Assembly: GCA_007136375.1 (NCBI GenBank)
Contig: SLHB01000468.1
Location: forward strand, 1-5,734
DNA length: 5,734 nucleotides
Source: Candidatus Hydrogenedentota bacterium
Lineage (GTDB): Bacteria; Hydrogenedentota; Hydrogenedentia; Hydrogenedentales; SLHB01
Direction of reading: 5' to 3'
Part shown: positions 1 to 5,720 of the stretch, piece after piece
Layout of the letters: every line of letters begins with the position of its first letter
Numbering within the stretch: position 1 is the stretch's first letter
Made by a program: the position numbers and the translations under genes
Notes under the pieces: model-generated
Databases searched by the model: none
What the model was told of the DNA's origin: nothing
What the model saw: the letters and a program-made list of their open reading frames with translations, nothing else

Positions 1-2
1 AT

Positions 3-575
3 TTGGAGACCCGCGCCAAGGTGGTGGGGCTCATCCGGGAGTGGATGGCCGACATCGTGATAGTCCACCGGCCGAACGATTATCACCCGGACCACCGCAA
101 CGCGGGCCTCGTGGTGCGGGACGCCGCCTTCATGGTGACGGTGCCCTTCTACCGGCCGGACGTCCCTCATCTGGAAACGAATCCGGTCTTCTTGTATTCG
201 CTGGACCGGTTTCAGCGGCCCTATCCCTTTCAGCCGGACATCGTGGTGGACATTGACCCGGTCATCGACGTGAAGCTCGACGGTCTCGCGGTGATGGAGT
301 CCCAGTTCGTGGAAGGCGGAGCCGTGGGCGATCCCTATGTGCCGGAGACCGACGCGGAGTGGGAGGACGCGCGGCAGGACGTGCGCGAGCGCTTTAGCCG
401 CCGGTTCGCCGCCGACGCGGACCGTCACCGGGACCGGCTCATCGAGCTTTACGGCGAAGAGCGGGGCGGGGCCATCGAGCACATCGAAGCCTTCGAGATC
501 GCCGAGCACGGCCGCCAGCCCAGTGAAGCGGAGTTGCGCGAGCTGTTCCCCTTCGACGGCATGTGGGAAGACTGA
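3..575 (+). CDS. PIG-L (LmbE-like) family deacetylase, C-terminal part (5' end outside window)
   Basis: The reading frame is open from the window edge to a TGA, and 190 residues are visible. The apparent TTG at the start is only the first usable codon, so the true start lies upstream. What is seen: an HRPNDYHPDHR stretch at about residues 22-32, which matches the second metal-site motif (HPDH) of PIG-L deacetylases, followed by a conserved-looking KLDGLAVMESQF segment near 94-105. The family's N-terminal AHPDD(E) metal motif is not visible and must lie in the missing roughly 60-70 residues. Known of the family: these are zinc-dependent hydrolases that remove N-acyl groups, often N-acetyl from glucosamine-type sugars. 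The charged C-terminal extension ending in a GRQPSEAELRELFPF-type tail fits the long form I associate with Planctomycetota-like genomes (from memory). It does not look like the shorter BshB bacillithiol enzyme. The actual substrate is unknown. It converges on the next gene. Confidence 0.85.
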   Translation: METRAKVVGLIREWMADIVIVHRPNDYHPDHRNAGLVVRDAAFMVTVPFYRPDVPHLETNPVFLYSLDRFQRPYPFQPDIVVDIDPVIDVKLDGLAVMESQFVEGGAVGDPYVPETDAEWEDARQDVRERFSRRFAADADRHRDRLIELYGEERGGAIEHIEAFEIAEHGRQPSEAELRELFPFDGMWED

Positions 576-591
576 GGCCGAAGCGGCGCGC

Positions 592-633
592 CGTCTCCGG
601 CGGTCCGCCCGGGCTGGCGGATCGCCGGGGACG
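592..633 (+). terminator. Strong GC-rich hairpin after the PIG-L gene (probable terminator)
   Basis: Bases 592-609 pair with 616-633 over 18 bp around a 6-nt loop (CGGGCT), starting 17 bases after the TGA. Two of the pairs (596/629 and 603/622) are U-G wobbles on the + strand and become A/C mismatches on the - strand. The structure is therefore best as a + strand transcript, matching the PIG-L gene direction. No uninterrupted T tract follows (CTAGTCTTCG), so this is a GC-type hairpin rather than a textbook intrinsic terminator. It may also slow transcription arriving from the opposite gene. Confidence 0.65.
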
Positions 634-677
634 CTAGTCTTCGTGCTGGAAGACGCTACTCGTCTTCGTGCTGGAAG
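631..677. repeat. Imperfect tandem duplication at the 3' end of the metalloprotease-like gene
   Basis: A 22-base unit (631-652) is followed immediately by a 25-base copy (653-677). They are identical except for three extra bases (CTC, 659-661) in the second. Read on the - strand, the second copy encodes the protein's last residues (FQHED, then E, then TAG). The first copy lies past the stop codon and carries the same FQHED-TAG in another frame. The pair looks like a slippage or unequal duplication of the gene tail. Confidence 0.8.
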
Positions 678-1807
678 AAGGGCACGCGGAAGGCGGGGAG
701 GCTTTCGGGATTCGCCCACGGAATGGGCGCGGGCTTGGGGCCGGGCTCCGGGCCGAGGTCTTCGGGAAGCTCCACGCCGAGTTCGATATTGGTGTACCCG
801 AGATCATAGAGCGTGGCCTTTTCGACGGGCAGATAGGCGCGGCGGGCGCGGCCCCGGGGGATGGACGGCTGCATGACCGCGTCGCCCGAGAGCGACGGGG
901 CGAAGTGGCTCAGGCTGCTGCCCTGGCGGAAGGGATTGGGCGCGTACACCCGAGGCCCCTGCCCGTGGACGGTCAAGGCGGCGGCGCCGATGAGGAGGAC
1001 GCCGTTGTCCTGGCCCAGGAGGTATTGGGGCAGGCCAACAAACACCGGTTGCATCTCGTCCCAGCAGGTGTTGCCGTTCCCCGTCTCCATGAGCCAATCC
1101 CACACGGAGTACACGCCCGGGGCGATGCGGCTTTCCGCGTCTTCATCGATGGCGAGGGACAGGATGCCCAGGCCGTGGCCCACTTCGTGGAGGAGCACGC
1201 TGAACAGGTCATACTGGCTGGTCGTGGGCGTCGCCAGCGTCTCGTTCCACGTGTGACCGAAATTCACCCGAATGAGCATGTCCGGTAGGTTAGGATCCTT
1301 GGGTTCGCCGGTAGTGATGTGCTGAAAGGCGGCGCCATTGCGGTAGCCGGGGACGGGGCGGAAGAAGGCGCTGGCGGCGGCGAGATATCCGCTGCCGCTC
1401 AGCAGGGACTCGTCAAACTCGATGCGGACGGCGCCGTCCTCATTGAGGACTTCGTCGACATAGCGCAACACCTCCGTGACCAAGGCGCGGCGGGCGGCGC
1501 CCCGGCTCGGGTCGTCGAAACCCCGCCGCGTCCCCTCGATAACATCGCGGTAGACGATCTCGAAGCCGATGCGCGTGTCCGTCACATGCTCGATGGCGGC
1601 CTTTGGCGTGGCCGGCCAGTACCCCGGGACCGCCGTGTCGACTTCCAATCTATTGCCGTGGGCGTCGACGTAGATATAGCGCTCGGCGTGGGCGGCAAGG
1701 GTCAACAGGAGGGCGAGTCCGGCGATTACGGCGCGCCATGCGCAGCGCCCCGGGGGGGCGGCGCGGAAAGGAATAACGGCGTGTGGCATACGGCGGGTGG
1801 CGGACAT
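656..1807 (-). CDS. Secreted HExxH metalloprotease-like protein
   Basis: This 383-residue protein starts at ATG (1807). An AGAAGG ribosome binding site lies 6 bases upstream; the next in-frame ATG (residue 8) has none. The N-terminus is a signal peptide: an Arg-containing n-region, a hydrophobic core at about 26-39, and a likely cut after AHA (41). The mature protein contains a VNFGHTWNE segment (181-189) and the zinc motif HEVGHGLGILS (207-217). Near the C-terminus come SLSHFAP (298-304), MQPSIPRG (312-319) and ATLYDLGY (331-338), followed by a proline-rich tail. This order (HE[IVL]GHGLG, then SH, then an M-x-P patch, then L-x-D-[IL]-G-[WY]) recalls bacterial HEIGHGLGF-type metallopeptidases, some of which carry PA domains; no PA domain is evident here. 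Position 11 of the zinc motif is Ser217, not the His or Asp of classical metzincins, so the third ligand must lie elsewhere; His301 is my candidate. Likely an exported peptidase; substrate unknown. It is a monocistronic unit with its own promoter. Confidence 0.8.
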   Translation of the reverse strand: MSATRRMPHAVIPFRAAPPGRCAWRAVIAGLALLLTLAAHAERYIYVDAHGNRLEVDTAVPGYWPATPKAAIEHVTDTRIGFEIVYRDVIEGTRRGFDDPSRGAARRALVTEVLRYVDEVLNEDGAVRIEFDESLLSGSGYLAAASAFFRPVPGYRNGAAFQHITTGEPKDPNLPDMLIRVNFGHTWNETLATPTTSQYDLFSVLLHEVGHGLGILSLAIDEDAESRIAPGVYSVWDWLMETGNGNTCWDEMQPVFVGLPQYLLGQDNGVLLIGAAALTVHGQGPRVYAPNPFRQGSSLSHFAPSLSGDAVMQPSIPRGRARRAYLPVEKATLYDLGYTNIELGVELPEDLGPEPGPKPAPIPWANPESLPAFRVPFFQHEDE

Positions 1808-1813
1808 GGGGCC

Positions 1814-1819
1814 CCTTCT
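1814..1819 (-). promoter_or_regulatory. Ribosome binding site of the metalloprotease-like gene
   Basis: AGAAGG on the - strand lies 6 bases before the ATG at 1807. It favours this start over the in-frame ATG seven codons later. Confidence 0.6.
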
Positions 1820-1907
1820 TGTCGCGGCGGCCCACCGTCATTCCCACGCGGCCTCCGGTATTCCCGGGCCACCGGCTGGCGGGCCTGGTTTGTCCCCCGC
1901 ACAATTG

Positions 1908-1936
1908 ATAGTACCCGGTTTCCGTGTTTTCGTCAA
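1908..1936 (-). promoter_or_regulatory. Sigma70-type promoter for the metalloprotease-like gene
   Basis: On the - strand, TTGACG (1931-1936; 5 of 6 matches to TTGACA) is followed by exactly 17 bases and then TACTAT (1908-1913; 4 of 6 matches to TATAAT). It sits in one of the few AT-richer patches of the window. The expected transcript start is near 1901, giving a 5' leader of about 95 bases before the ATG at 1807. It lies directly downstream of the terminator of the preceding gene, as expected for a fresh transcription unit. Confidence 0.65.
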
Positions 1937-1938
1937 CG

Positions 1939-1968
1939 AAATGGAAAGCCTCAATCGCCGGATGAGGC
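1939..1968 (-). terminator. Rho-independent-type terminator of the 546-residue gene
   Basis: On the - strand, GCCTCA (1963-1968) pairs perfectly with TGAGGC (1948-1953) around a 9-base loop. The hairpin is followed by the T-rich run TTTCCATTT. It is about 75 bases past the TGA at 2044. The stem is modest (6 bp) and the T tract is interrupted, but position and polarity fit. A second, weaker bulged hairpin (about 1975-1997) lies between it and the stop codon. Confidence 0.55.
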
Positions 1969-2043
1969 GCCCCGTTGAGCCGTTTACGGCCCTCAGCCCC
2001 ACCCCAGGGGAACGGGACGCCGCGCTTTCTTCTTTCGCGCCGG

Positions 2044-3684
2044 TCAACCGCCGGGCATGCGCGCGAGCCGCTCCTCCACCCGTTCCAGCAACGCTGCCGC
2101 GCGCTCGGGCGGGAGCATGTCGCCATGGGCTTCCTGCAACTCTGGCGAGTCCAGATAGTCCTGCAATGTTACCCGGATGAACATCCGCTCGTTCCTGGCG
2201 TGCTCCAGGCCTTCGGCGCCCGTGCGTTGCAATGCCCGCGCGCCCGCGTCCGAGACGATGCGGAGCGTGTGATAGTGGAAGTACCCGTGCTGCTCGTAGA
2301 GCCAGTCCAAGACCGCCTCAACGTAGGGACCGCGCTCGGCGAAGGGAATCGACAGGCCCCACTCCGGAGCGCCGGCCAGACGCCCAAGCAGCGTCGCCGC
2401 CATCGTAATCGCCACGGGGTGCTCCGGATTCTCGTTCAGCCACGCCCAGGCCTCCTCGACGAAGGGACGGATGTCCGTCATCAGCCCGCGCATGATCGAC
2501 AGCCGGTGGATCTCCGCCCATTCGTGCGCCTCCTCGGGCATGGCCCCGTCGGCCAAGATGTCATCCAAGATCGCGATGCGCTCTTCCAGCGTCAGCCCAG
2601 AGGCGCGCACTCCGTTGATCCGCGCCCACTGGGCTTCCGACAACCGTCCCTCGTCGCCCATTGCGCCCCAATCCGGCGCGTAGCTTCGCTGCCGGTTGAA
2701 ATCCGCCCGAAGCTCCCAAGGCTCCGGCTCCCGCGGCTCGGGCCGTTGCCGCGTCATCCGCGCTTCGATCTCCTCGGGGGAAGCCGGAACATGGCGGCTC
2801 GGGACCCGGTAGTGCGCGGCCGGGCCAAGGGGCACGGCTCCAGCCTCCAACACCCTATCCATGAACCTCCGGGTGTCAGAGAGGTGTGAGCGCGCTTCCC
2901 CTTCGACGTGATCGTACTCCGCGAGCAAGGCCTCGTACATGGGGCCCGTCCACGCAGGGTCCCCAAACGTCAGCGTAAAGGTCGCCGTGCGCCGGGTTAG
3001 CCAATACGCGCTGTGCGCCGTCAGCTCCAGATCCTCGACGGCGTGGCCGCCGCCCTCGAGCTGGAGCACGGGAGGATCGTAGAAATCCACGATGCTCGCT
3101 TGCCACAGCATCGCCCGGGCTTCGGGCGTGCCCAGCCTCGCCAGGGGAATGGCGAAGCGGCCGGCGAGCATGCCATTCCCGGACGCCAGGCTCCACTCCA
3201 ACCCCTTCGCGGCCAACTCCAGAATATCCTCCGGCGCGTGCCGGCTTTCCTCCATCATGAGCAGGGCCGGGAGCAACACCGGGATCGCCAGTTCTTGTTC
3301 TTCGCCGGCCCGCCGGGCCGCCTCCAGAAGCCATGCGTCCTCCTCCTCGGTGATCCCCACCCGGAAGGTGGCGTAATCCAGCCGCTGAAACGTGGGGTAG
3401 TCCGTTCTCTGGGGCGCGCGCGCGGGACCGCCAGCCAGATGCTCCCGGTACTCTAGCCGCCCGTCCCGGCACCGTTCCCCAAAGATCCGCCACATCTCAT
3501 CGACGAGCGCGGCGAGCTCCTCGTCATCCAGCGACTCCACGGGCGGCAAGGGCTCCGGGAGCAAGGGTTCTGGGCCGCTAGCGGCGGCCCTATCGTCATC
3601 TGTCAGCAGAAAAACGCCCGCCGCCAACACCAGCAGCGCGGCAAGCGCCGCCACCACAATGACACAACGCCGTGCGCACACCAT
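2044..3684 (-). CDS. Hypothetical protein with N-terminal membrane anchor
   Basis: I do not recognise this 546-residue protein. The frame opens at an ATG at 3729, but I start it 15 codons later at 3684, where a GAGGAGG sits 7 bases upstream; the upstream ATG would add an Arg/Gly-rich stretch just before the hydrophobic segment. Visible architecture: short basic n-region (MVCARR), one hydrophobic segment at about 8-27 without a lipobox Cys, a Pro/Glu-rich linker at about 37-50, then a large soluble part rich in Ala, Leu, Glu and Arg. This part is predicted mostly helical and would lie outside the cytoplasm. Short helix-turn-helix-like units such as LARLGTPEARAMLWQA (181-196) and AITMAATLLGRLAGAPEWG (425-443) vaguely resemble HEAT/TPR-type solenoids. 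A charged Pro/Arg/Glu stretch (about 311-323) divides the protein in two. No catalytic motif is visible. A signal peptide cut after about residue 35 is an alternative to a permanent anchor. It is flanked by its own putative promoter and terminator. Function unknown. Confidence 0.75.
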   Translation of the reverse strand: MVCARRCVIVVAALAALLVLAAGVFLLTDDDRAAASGPEPLLPEPLPPVESLDDEELAALVDEMWRIFGERCRDGRLEYREHLAGGPARAPQRTDYPTFQRLDYATFRVGITEEEDAWLLEAARRAGEEQELAIPVLLPALLMMEESRHAPEDILELAAKGLEWSLASGNGMLAGRFAIPLARLGTPEARAMLWQASIVDFYDPPVLQLEGGGHAVEDLELTAHSAYWLTRRTATFTLTFGDPAWTGPMYEALLAEYDHVEGEARSHLSDTRRFMDRVLEAGAVPLGPAAHYRVPSRHVPASPEEIEARMTRQRPEPREPEPWELRADFNRQRSYAPDWGAMGDEGRLSEAQWARINGVRASGLTLEERIAILDDILADGAMPEEAHEWAEIHRLSIMRGLMTDIRPFVEEAWAWLNENPEHPVAITMAATLLGRLAGAPEWGLSIPFAERGPYVEAVLDWLYEQHGYFHYHTLRIVSDAGARALQRTGAEGLEHARNERMFIRVTLQDYLDSPELQEAHGDMLPPERAAALLERVEERLARMPGG

Positions 3685-3691
3685 CCCACCG

Positions 3692-3698
3692 CCTCCTC
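3692..3698 (-). promoter_or_regulatory. Strong ribosome binding site that fixes the start of the 546-residue gene
   Basis: GAGGAGG on the - strand lies 7 bases before the ATG at 3684. It is the best Shine-Dalgarno match to any of the window's starts, and the reason the upstream in-frame ATG at 3729 is not used. Confidence 0.8.
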
Positions 3699-3796
3699 TC
3701 CACACAGCGTCCCTCGACGCCAAGGCCAAAAGGGAGCGCTCGCCGATCCCATGGACTTTGGATCCACTGATCCCCGCAAAAGCGCGGCCATTTCGA

Positions 3797-3827
3797 ATAT
3801 TAACGAATCAACTACGCATTAAGTAAA
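3797..3827 (-). promoter_or_regulatory. Putative promoter in AT-rich island upstream of the 546-residue gene
   Basis: The 235-base gap between the two - strand genes holds a distinct AT-rich island (about 3788-3845). On the - strand, TTTACT or TTACTT (3821-3827) is followed after 18-19 bases by TAATAT (3797-3802), a weak sigma70-like arrangement. The -10 candidate sits inside an inverted repeat, TTCG-N8-CGAA (3792-3807), a possible operator. Both the spacing and the hexamers are imperfect. The location, about 115 bases upstream of the ATG, is the main support. Confidence 0.35.
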
Positions 3828-3919
3828 CGCCGACAGCGATATACCGCCCTGTACCGCGGTTTTCCGGCCTTATTGGACGGGGTTTTCACGGCGTCTTGGG
3901 AGAAACAACGTGGGGCGGG

Positions 3920-4654
3920 CTACGGACGGGGCGGGCGCCAGCAGGCGAGGCGGGCGGCGCCCGCCTCCATGCCGGTGACGGCTGGGACGGCGCTGGTGAC
4001 GTCGGTGCGGGCGCAGAACACGAGGTCGTCCGCCAGGCCGAGGCGGCGGAGGTTTTCGGCGTGGGGCGCGGTTTCGAAGAGACGGGGCAGGCCTTCTTCG
4101 GCGATGCGCCGGCGCCAATGGGCCGCGGCCTCCCGGCCCTCGCCCACGGGCGCGCCGCTGCATTCAACGAGCCACGCGGCGGCGGCCCAGTCTTCTTGCG
4201 CGTTGAAGTCCGGATCGCTTGCCAGGCCGGCGGGAATGACCGTCACATCGCGCCCTTGGGCCTGGGCCCAGGCCACGGCGGCGCGGGCGTTGACGGTGGT
4301 GGCCATGGCGGCGGCGGGCGCGGCTGCCACGTCGGCGAGGCGTTGCGCGCCCGTGGTGGTGGTGAAGATGACATCCCGGTCCCGCGCGTGGACGGCTTCG
4401 GCGGGGCTGTTGCCGTGGTGGAAGCCTTCGGGAGGCAGGCCCTCCCGTTCGCCGTACAGAAGGGCGCCGGGCCGGGCGGCGGCCAGGGCGCGGGCCTCGT
4501 CCACGCCGCGAGTCACGAGAATGGCGCGGGCGCCGTGTTCGCAAAGCATGGCGGCGGTGGCGCTGGCGCGGAGGGCGTCGACGACGAGGGCGGCGCAACC
4601 GTGGGTGGCGGCGTGGGCGCAACCGGCGGCCCCGGCGATGACATGCCAGGTCAC
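3920..4654 (-). CDS. comB: ComB family 2-phosphosulfolactate phosphatase
   Basis: This 244-residue protein is of normal ComB length. ComB enzymes are Mg-dependent phosphatases that turn 2-phosphosulfolactate into sulfolactate, a step first described in coenzyme M biosynthesis; bacterial homologues are assigned to sulfolactate formation. Motifs seen in order: VVDALRASAT (24-33; family D-x-LRA-T), YGER (67-70), GFHHGNSP (77-84), FTTTTGAQRL (97-106), N122, PAG (141-143), ED (154-155), and a C-terminal DDLVFCARTDVTSAVPAV (209-226). The order and spacing leave little doubt about the family. The FTTTTGAQRL block departs from the usual TTNGTRAL by replacing the conserved Asn, Thr and Arg with T101, A103 and Q104, so activity on the standard substrate is uncertain. 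Translation begins at a GTG that shares 4 bases (GTGA) with the stop of the upstream flavoprotein gene, and there is no good Shine-Dalgarno, so coupled translation is likely. No convincing terminator follows the TAG. Cytoplasmic; no signal peptide. Confidence 0.85.
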   Translation of the reverse strand: MTWHVIAGAAGCAHAATHGCAALVVDALRASATAAMLCEHGARAILVTRGVDEARALAAARPGALLYGEREGLPPEGFHHGNSPAEAVHARDRDVIFTTTTGAQRLADVAAAPAAAMATTVNARAAVAWAQAQGRDVTVIPAGLASDPDFNAQEDWAAAAWLVECSGAPVGEGREAAAHWRRRIAEEGLPRLFETAPHAENLRRLGLADDLVFCARTDVTSAVPAVTGMEAGAARLACWRPPRP

Positions 4655-5661
4655 GGCGCGGCGGCGCCGGTGCGTTCGGCGGCGCGGATGTGGTCCACGA
4701 TGATCCGGCCGTGCTCACGGCTGTTCTCAATGAACACCACGTTGCTGTCCTGGCCGGCGGTGAGGACGCCCGCCACATAGATGCCGGGCACGGTGGTCTC
4801 CAGAGAGCTTGTCAGCACGGGTTTGCCCGTGGCGTAGTCCACCACGGCGCCGGTTTGTTCCAGCAGGCTGGTGTCCGGCTCGTAGCCCGTCATGGCCAGC
4901 ACGAAGTCGTTGGGAATCTCGAACCGCTCGCCGGTCAGGTCTTGCAGTTCCACGGCGTCGGGCGTGATGGCCGTCACGGCGCAGTTGCGGTGGGCCGTGA
5001 TGGACCCTTCCTCGATCCGGTTCTCCAAGTCCGGCTCCAGCCAGTATTTCGTGCGAAAGCGGCTGGAGCGGAGCGCCACGGCGACGTTCGCGCCATAGCG
5101 CCATAATTCCAAAGCCGCCTCCGCGGCGGAGCTGCCGGCGCCAATCACCAGGACGTCCTGGTCCGCGTAGGGGTGGGGCTCCGTATAGCGGTGCGTCACT
5201 TTGGGCAGGTCTTCGCCGGGCACGCCGAGCATGCGCGGCGAATCGTAGAACCCCGTGCAGAACACCACGTTGCGCGCCGACCACACGTACTCCCGCCCGT
5301 AAAGATCCACGGCGCGGCAACGAAACGCGCCGTTGTCCGCCTCGACGCCGGTCACGGTCCGGTATGTGTTGACGGACAGGCCGTGATGCCGGACATAAGC
5401 CTGGCAGTACTTGAGGTATTCCCTCCGGGTGGGGCTCTTCTCCACGGAGACCAGAGGCAGGCCGGGCAGCTCCAGCTTGTCCGCCGTGGAGAACCAGCGC
5501 ATGTAGGTGGGGTGTTCCATAAGGGCGCCGCAGACGGGGCCCTTATCAATAGCGACGGCGGGCAACCCTGCCTCCTTGGCGGCCTGAAGCGTGACCAAGG
5601 CGCTGGGCCCCGCGCCGATGGTTAGAATGTCGAGTATAGCGTCCGTTCCGTAGGTTTTCAT
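4651..5661 (-). CDS. ypdA: YpdA-family NAD(P)H/FAD-dependent oxidoreductase
   Basis: This 336-residue flavoprotein belongs to the thioredoxin-reductase-like YpdA family, whose Firmicutes members (Bdr) reduce bacillithiol disulfide. Seen in order: N-terminal FAD-binding GAGPSAL (16-22), EKG-like IDKG (38-41), YMRWFSTADKLELPG (53-67; family FFS-T/S-x-KL-x-I-x-G), a CTGFYDSP turn (135-142), GVPGEDLPKVTH (146-157), a second Rossmann motif GAGSSAAE (174-181) for NAD(P)H, MTGYEPD (257-263), and the diagnostic C-terminal AGVLTAGQDSNVVFIENSREHG (297-318). No thioredoxin-reductase CxxC is present. The key oddity: the proposed catalytic Cys of YpdA (Cys14 in S. aureus, within GGGPCG) is Ser20 here, and the following Gly is Ala21. 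The family name is therefore safer than the reaction. The ATG at 5661 is the only plausible start; the in-frame region upstream has no other start codon and no Shine-Dalgarno. First gene of a two-gene operon with the ComB-like gene. Cytoplasmic. Confidence 0.88.
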   Translation of the reverse strand: MKTYGTDAILDILTIGAGPSALVTLQAAKEAGLPAVAIDKGPVCGALMEHPTYMRWFSTADKLELPGLPLVSVEKSPTRREYLKYCQAYVRHHGLSVNTYRTVTGVEADNGAFRCRAVDLYGREYVWSARNVVFCTGFYDSPRMLGVPGEDLPKVTHRYTEPHPYADQDVLVIGAGSSAAEAALELWRYGANVAVALRSSRFRTKYWLEPDLENRIEEGSITAHRNCAVTAITPDAVELQDLTGERFEIPNDFVLAMTGYEPDTSLLEQTGAVVDYATGKPVLTSSLETTVPGIYVAGVLTAGQDSNVVFIENSREHGRIIVDHIRAAERTGAAAP

Positions 5662-5670
5662 GATCCCGGA

Positions 5671-5679
5671 ATTGTAGCA
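5671..5679 (-). promoter_or_regulatory. Extended -10 promoter of the ypdA-comB operon (near-leaderless start)
   Basis: On the - strand, TGCTACAAT reads as an extended -10 element (TG-n-TACAAT; 5 of 6 matches to TATAAT). No convincing -35 box is visible, which extended -10 promoters tolerate. The expected start of transcription (+1 near 5664, an A) is only about 3 bases before the ATG, leaving no room for a ribosome binding site. This fits the absence of any Shine-Dalgarno. Confidence 0.5.
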
Positions 5680-5720
5680 CAGGCCGGGGGCGCGTGGACC
5701 ATGGCGGCCAAACGCCAGAC

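Noticed and set aside
1975..2889. A 304-residue + strand open frame
   Set aside because: It is antisense to the 546-residue gene and is Arg/Pro/Gln-rich without motifs. The - strand frame has a strong ribosome binding site and a sensible anchored-protein architecture.
3685..3729. In-frame upstream ATG adding 15 residues to the 546-residue protein
   Set aside because: The extra residues precede the n-region of a signal anchor, and the GAGGAGG lies inside this stretch at ideal spacing for the ATG at 3684.
3745..3775. Three closely spaced GATC/GGATC sites upstream of the 546-residue gene
   Set aside because: The spacing is irregular and the number is small, with no further iteron structure, so chance is sufficient.
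3843..3863. Hairpin ACCGC-N8-GCGGT followed by TTT on the + strand, resembling a terminator
   Set aside because: No + strand gene lies upstream, the stem has only 5 bp, and on the - strand (the direction of comB) no T tract follows.
3896..4780. A 294-residue + strand open frame, longer than the comB frame it overlaps
   Set aside because: It is antisense to comB and ypdA, is Gly/Ala/His-rich low-complexity sequence typical of GC-rich shadow frames, and has no recognisable motif. The - strand frame carries the ordered ComB motifs.
3..5661. A bacillithiol gene set, suggested by a PIG-L deacetylase and a YpdA homologue in one window
   Set aside because: The PIG-L protein has a long charged C-terminal extension unlike BshB, no BshA or BshC is visible, the two genes are 4 kb apart and on opposite strands, and the YpdA homologue lacks the key Cys.
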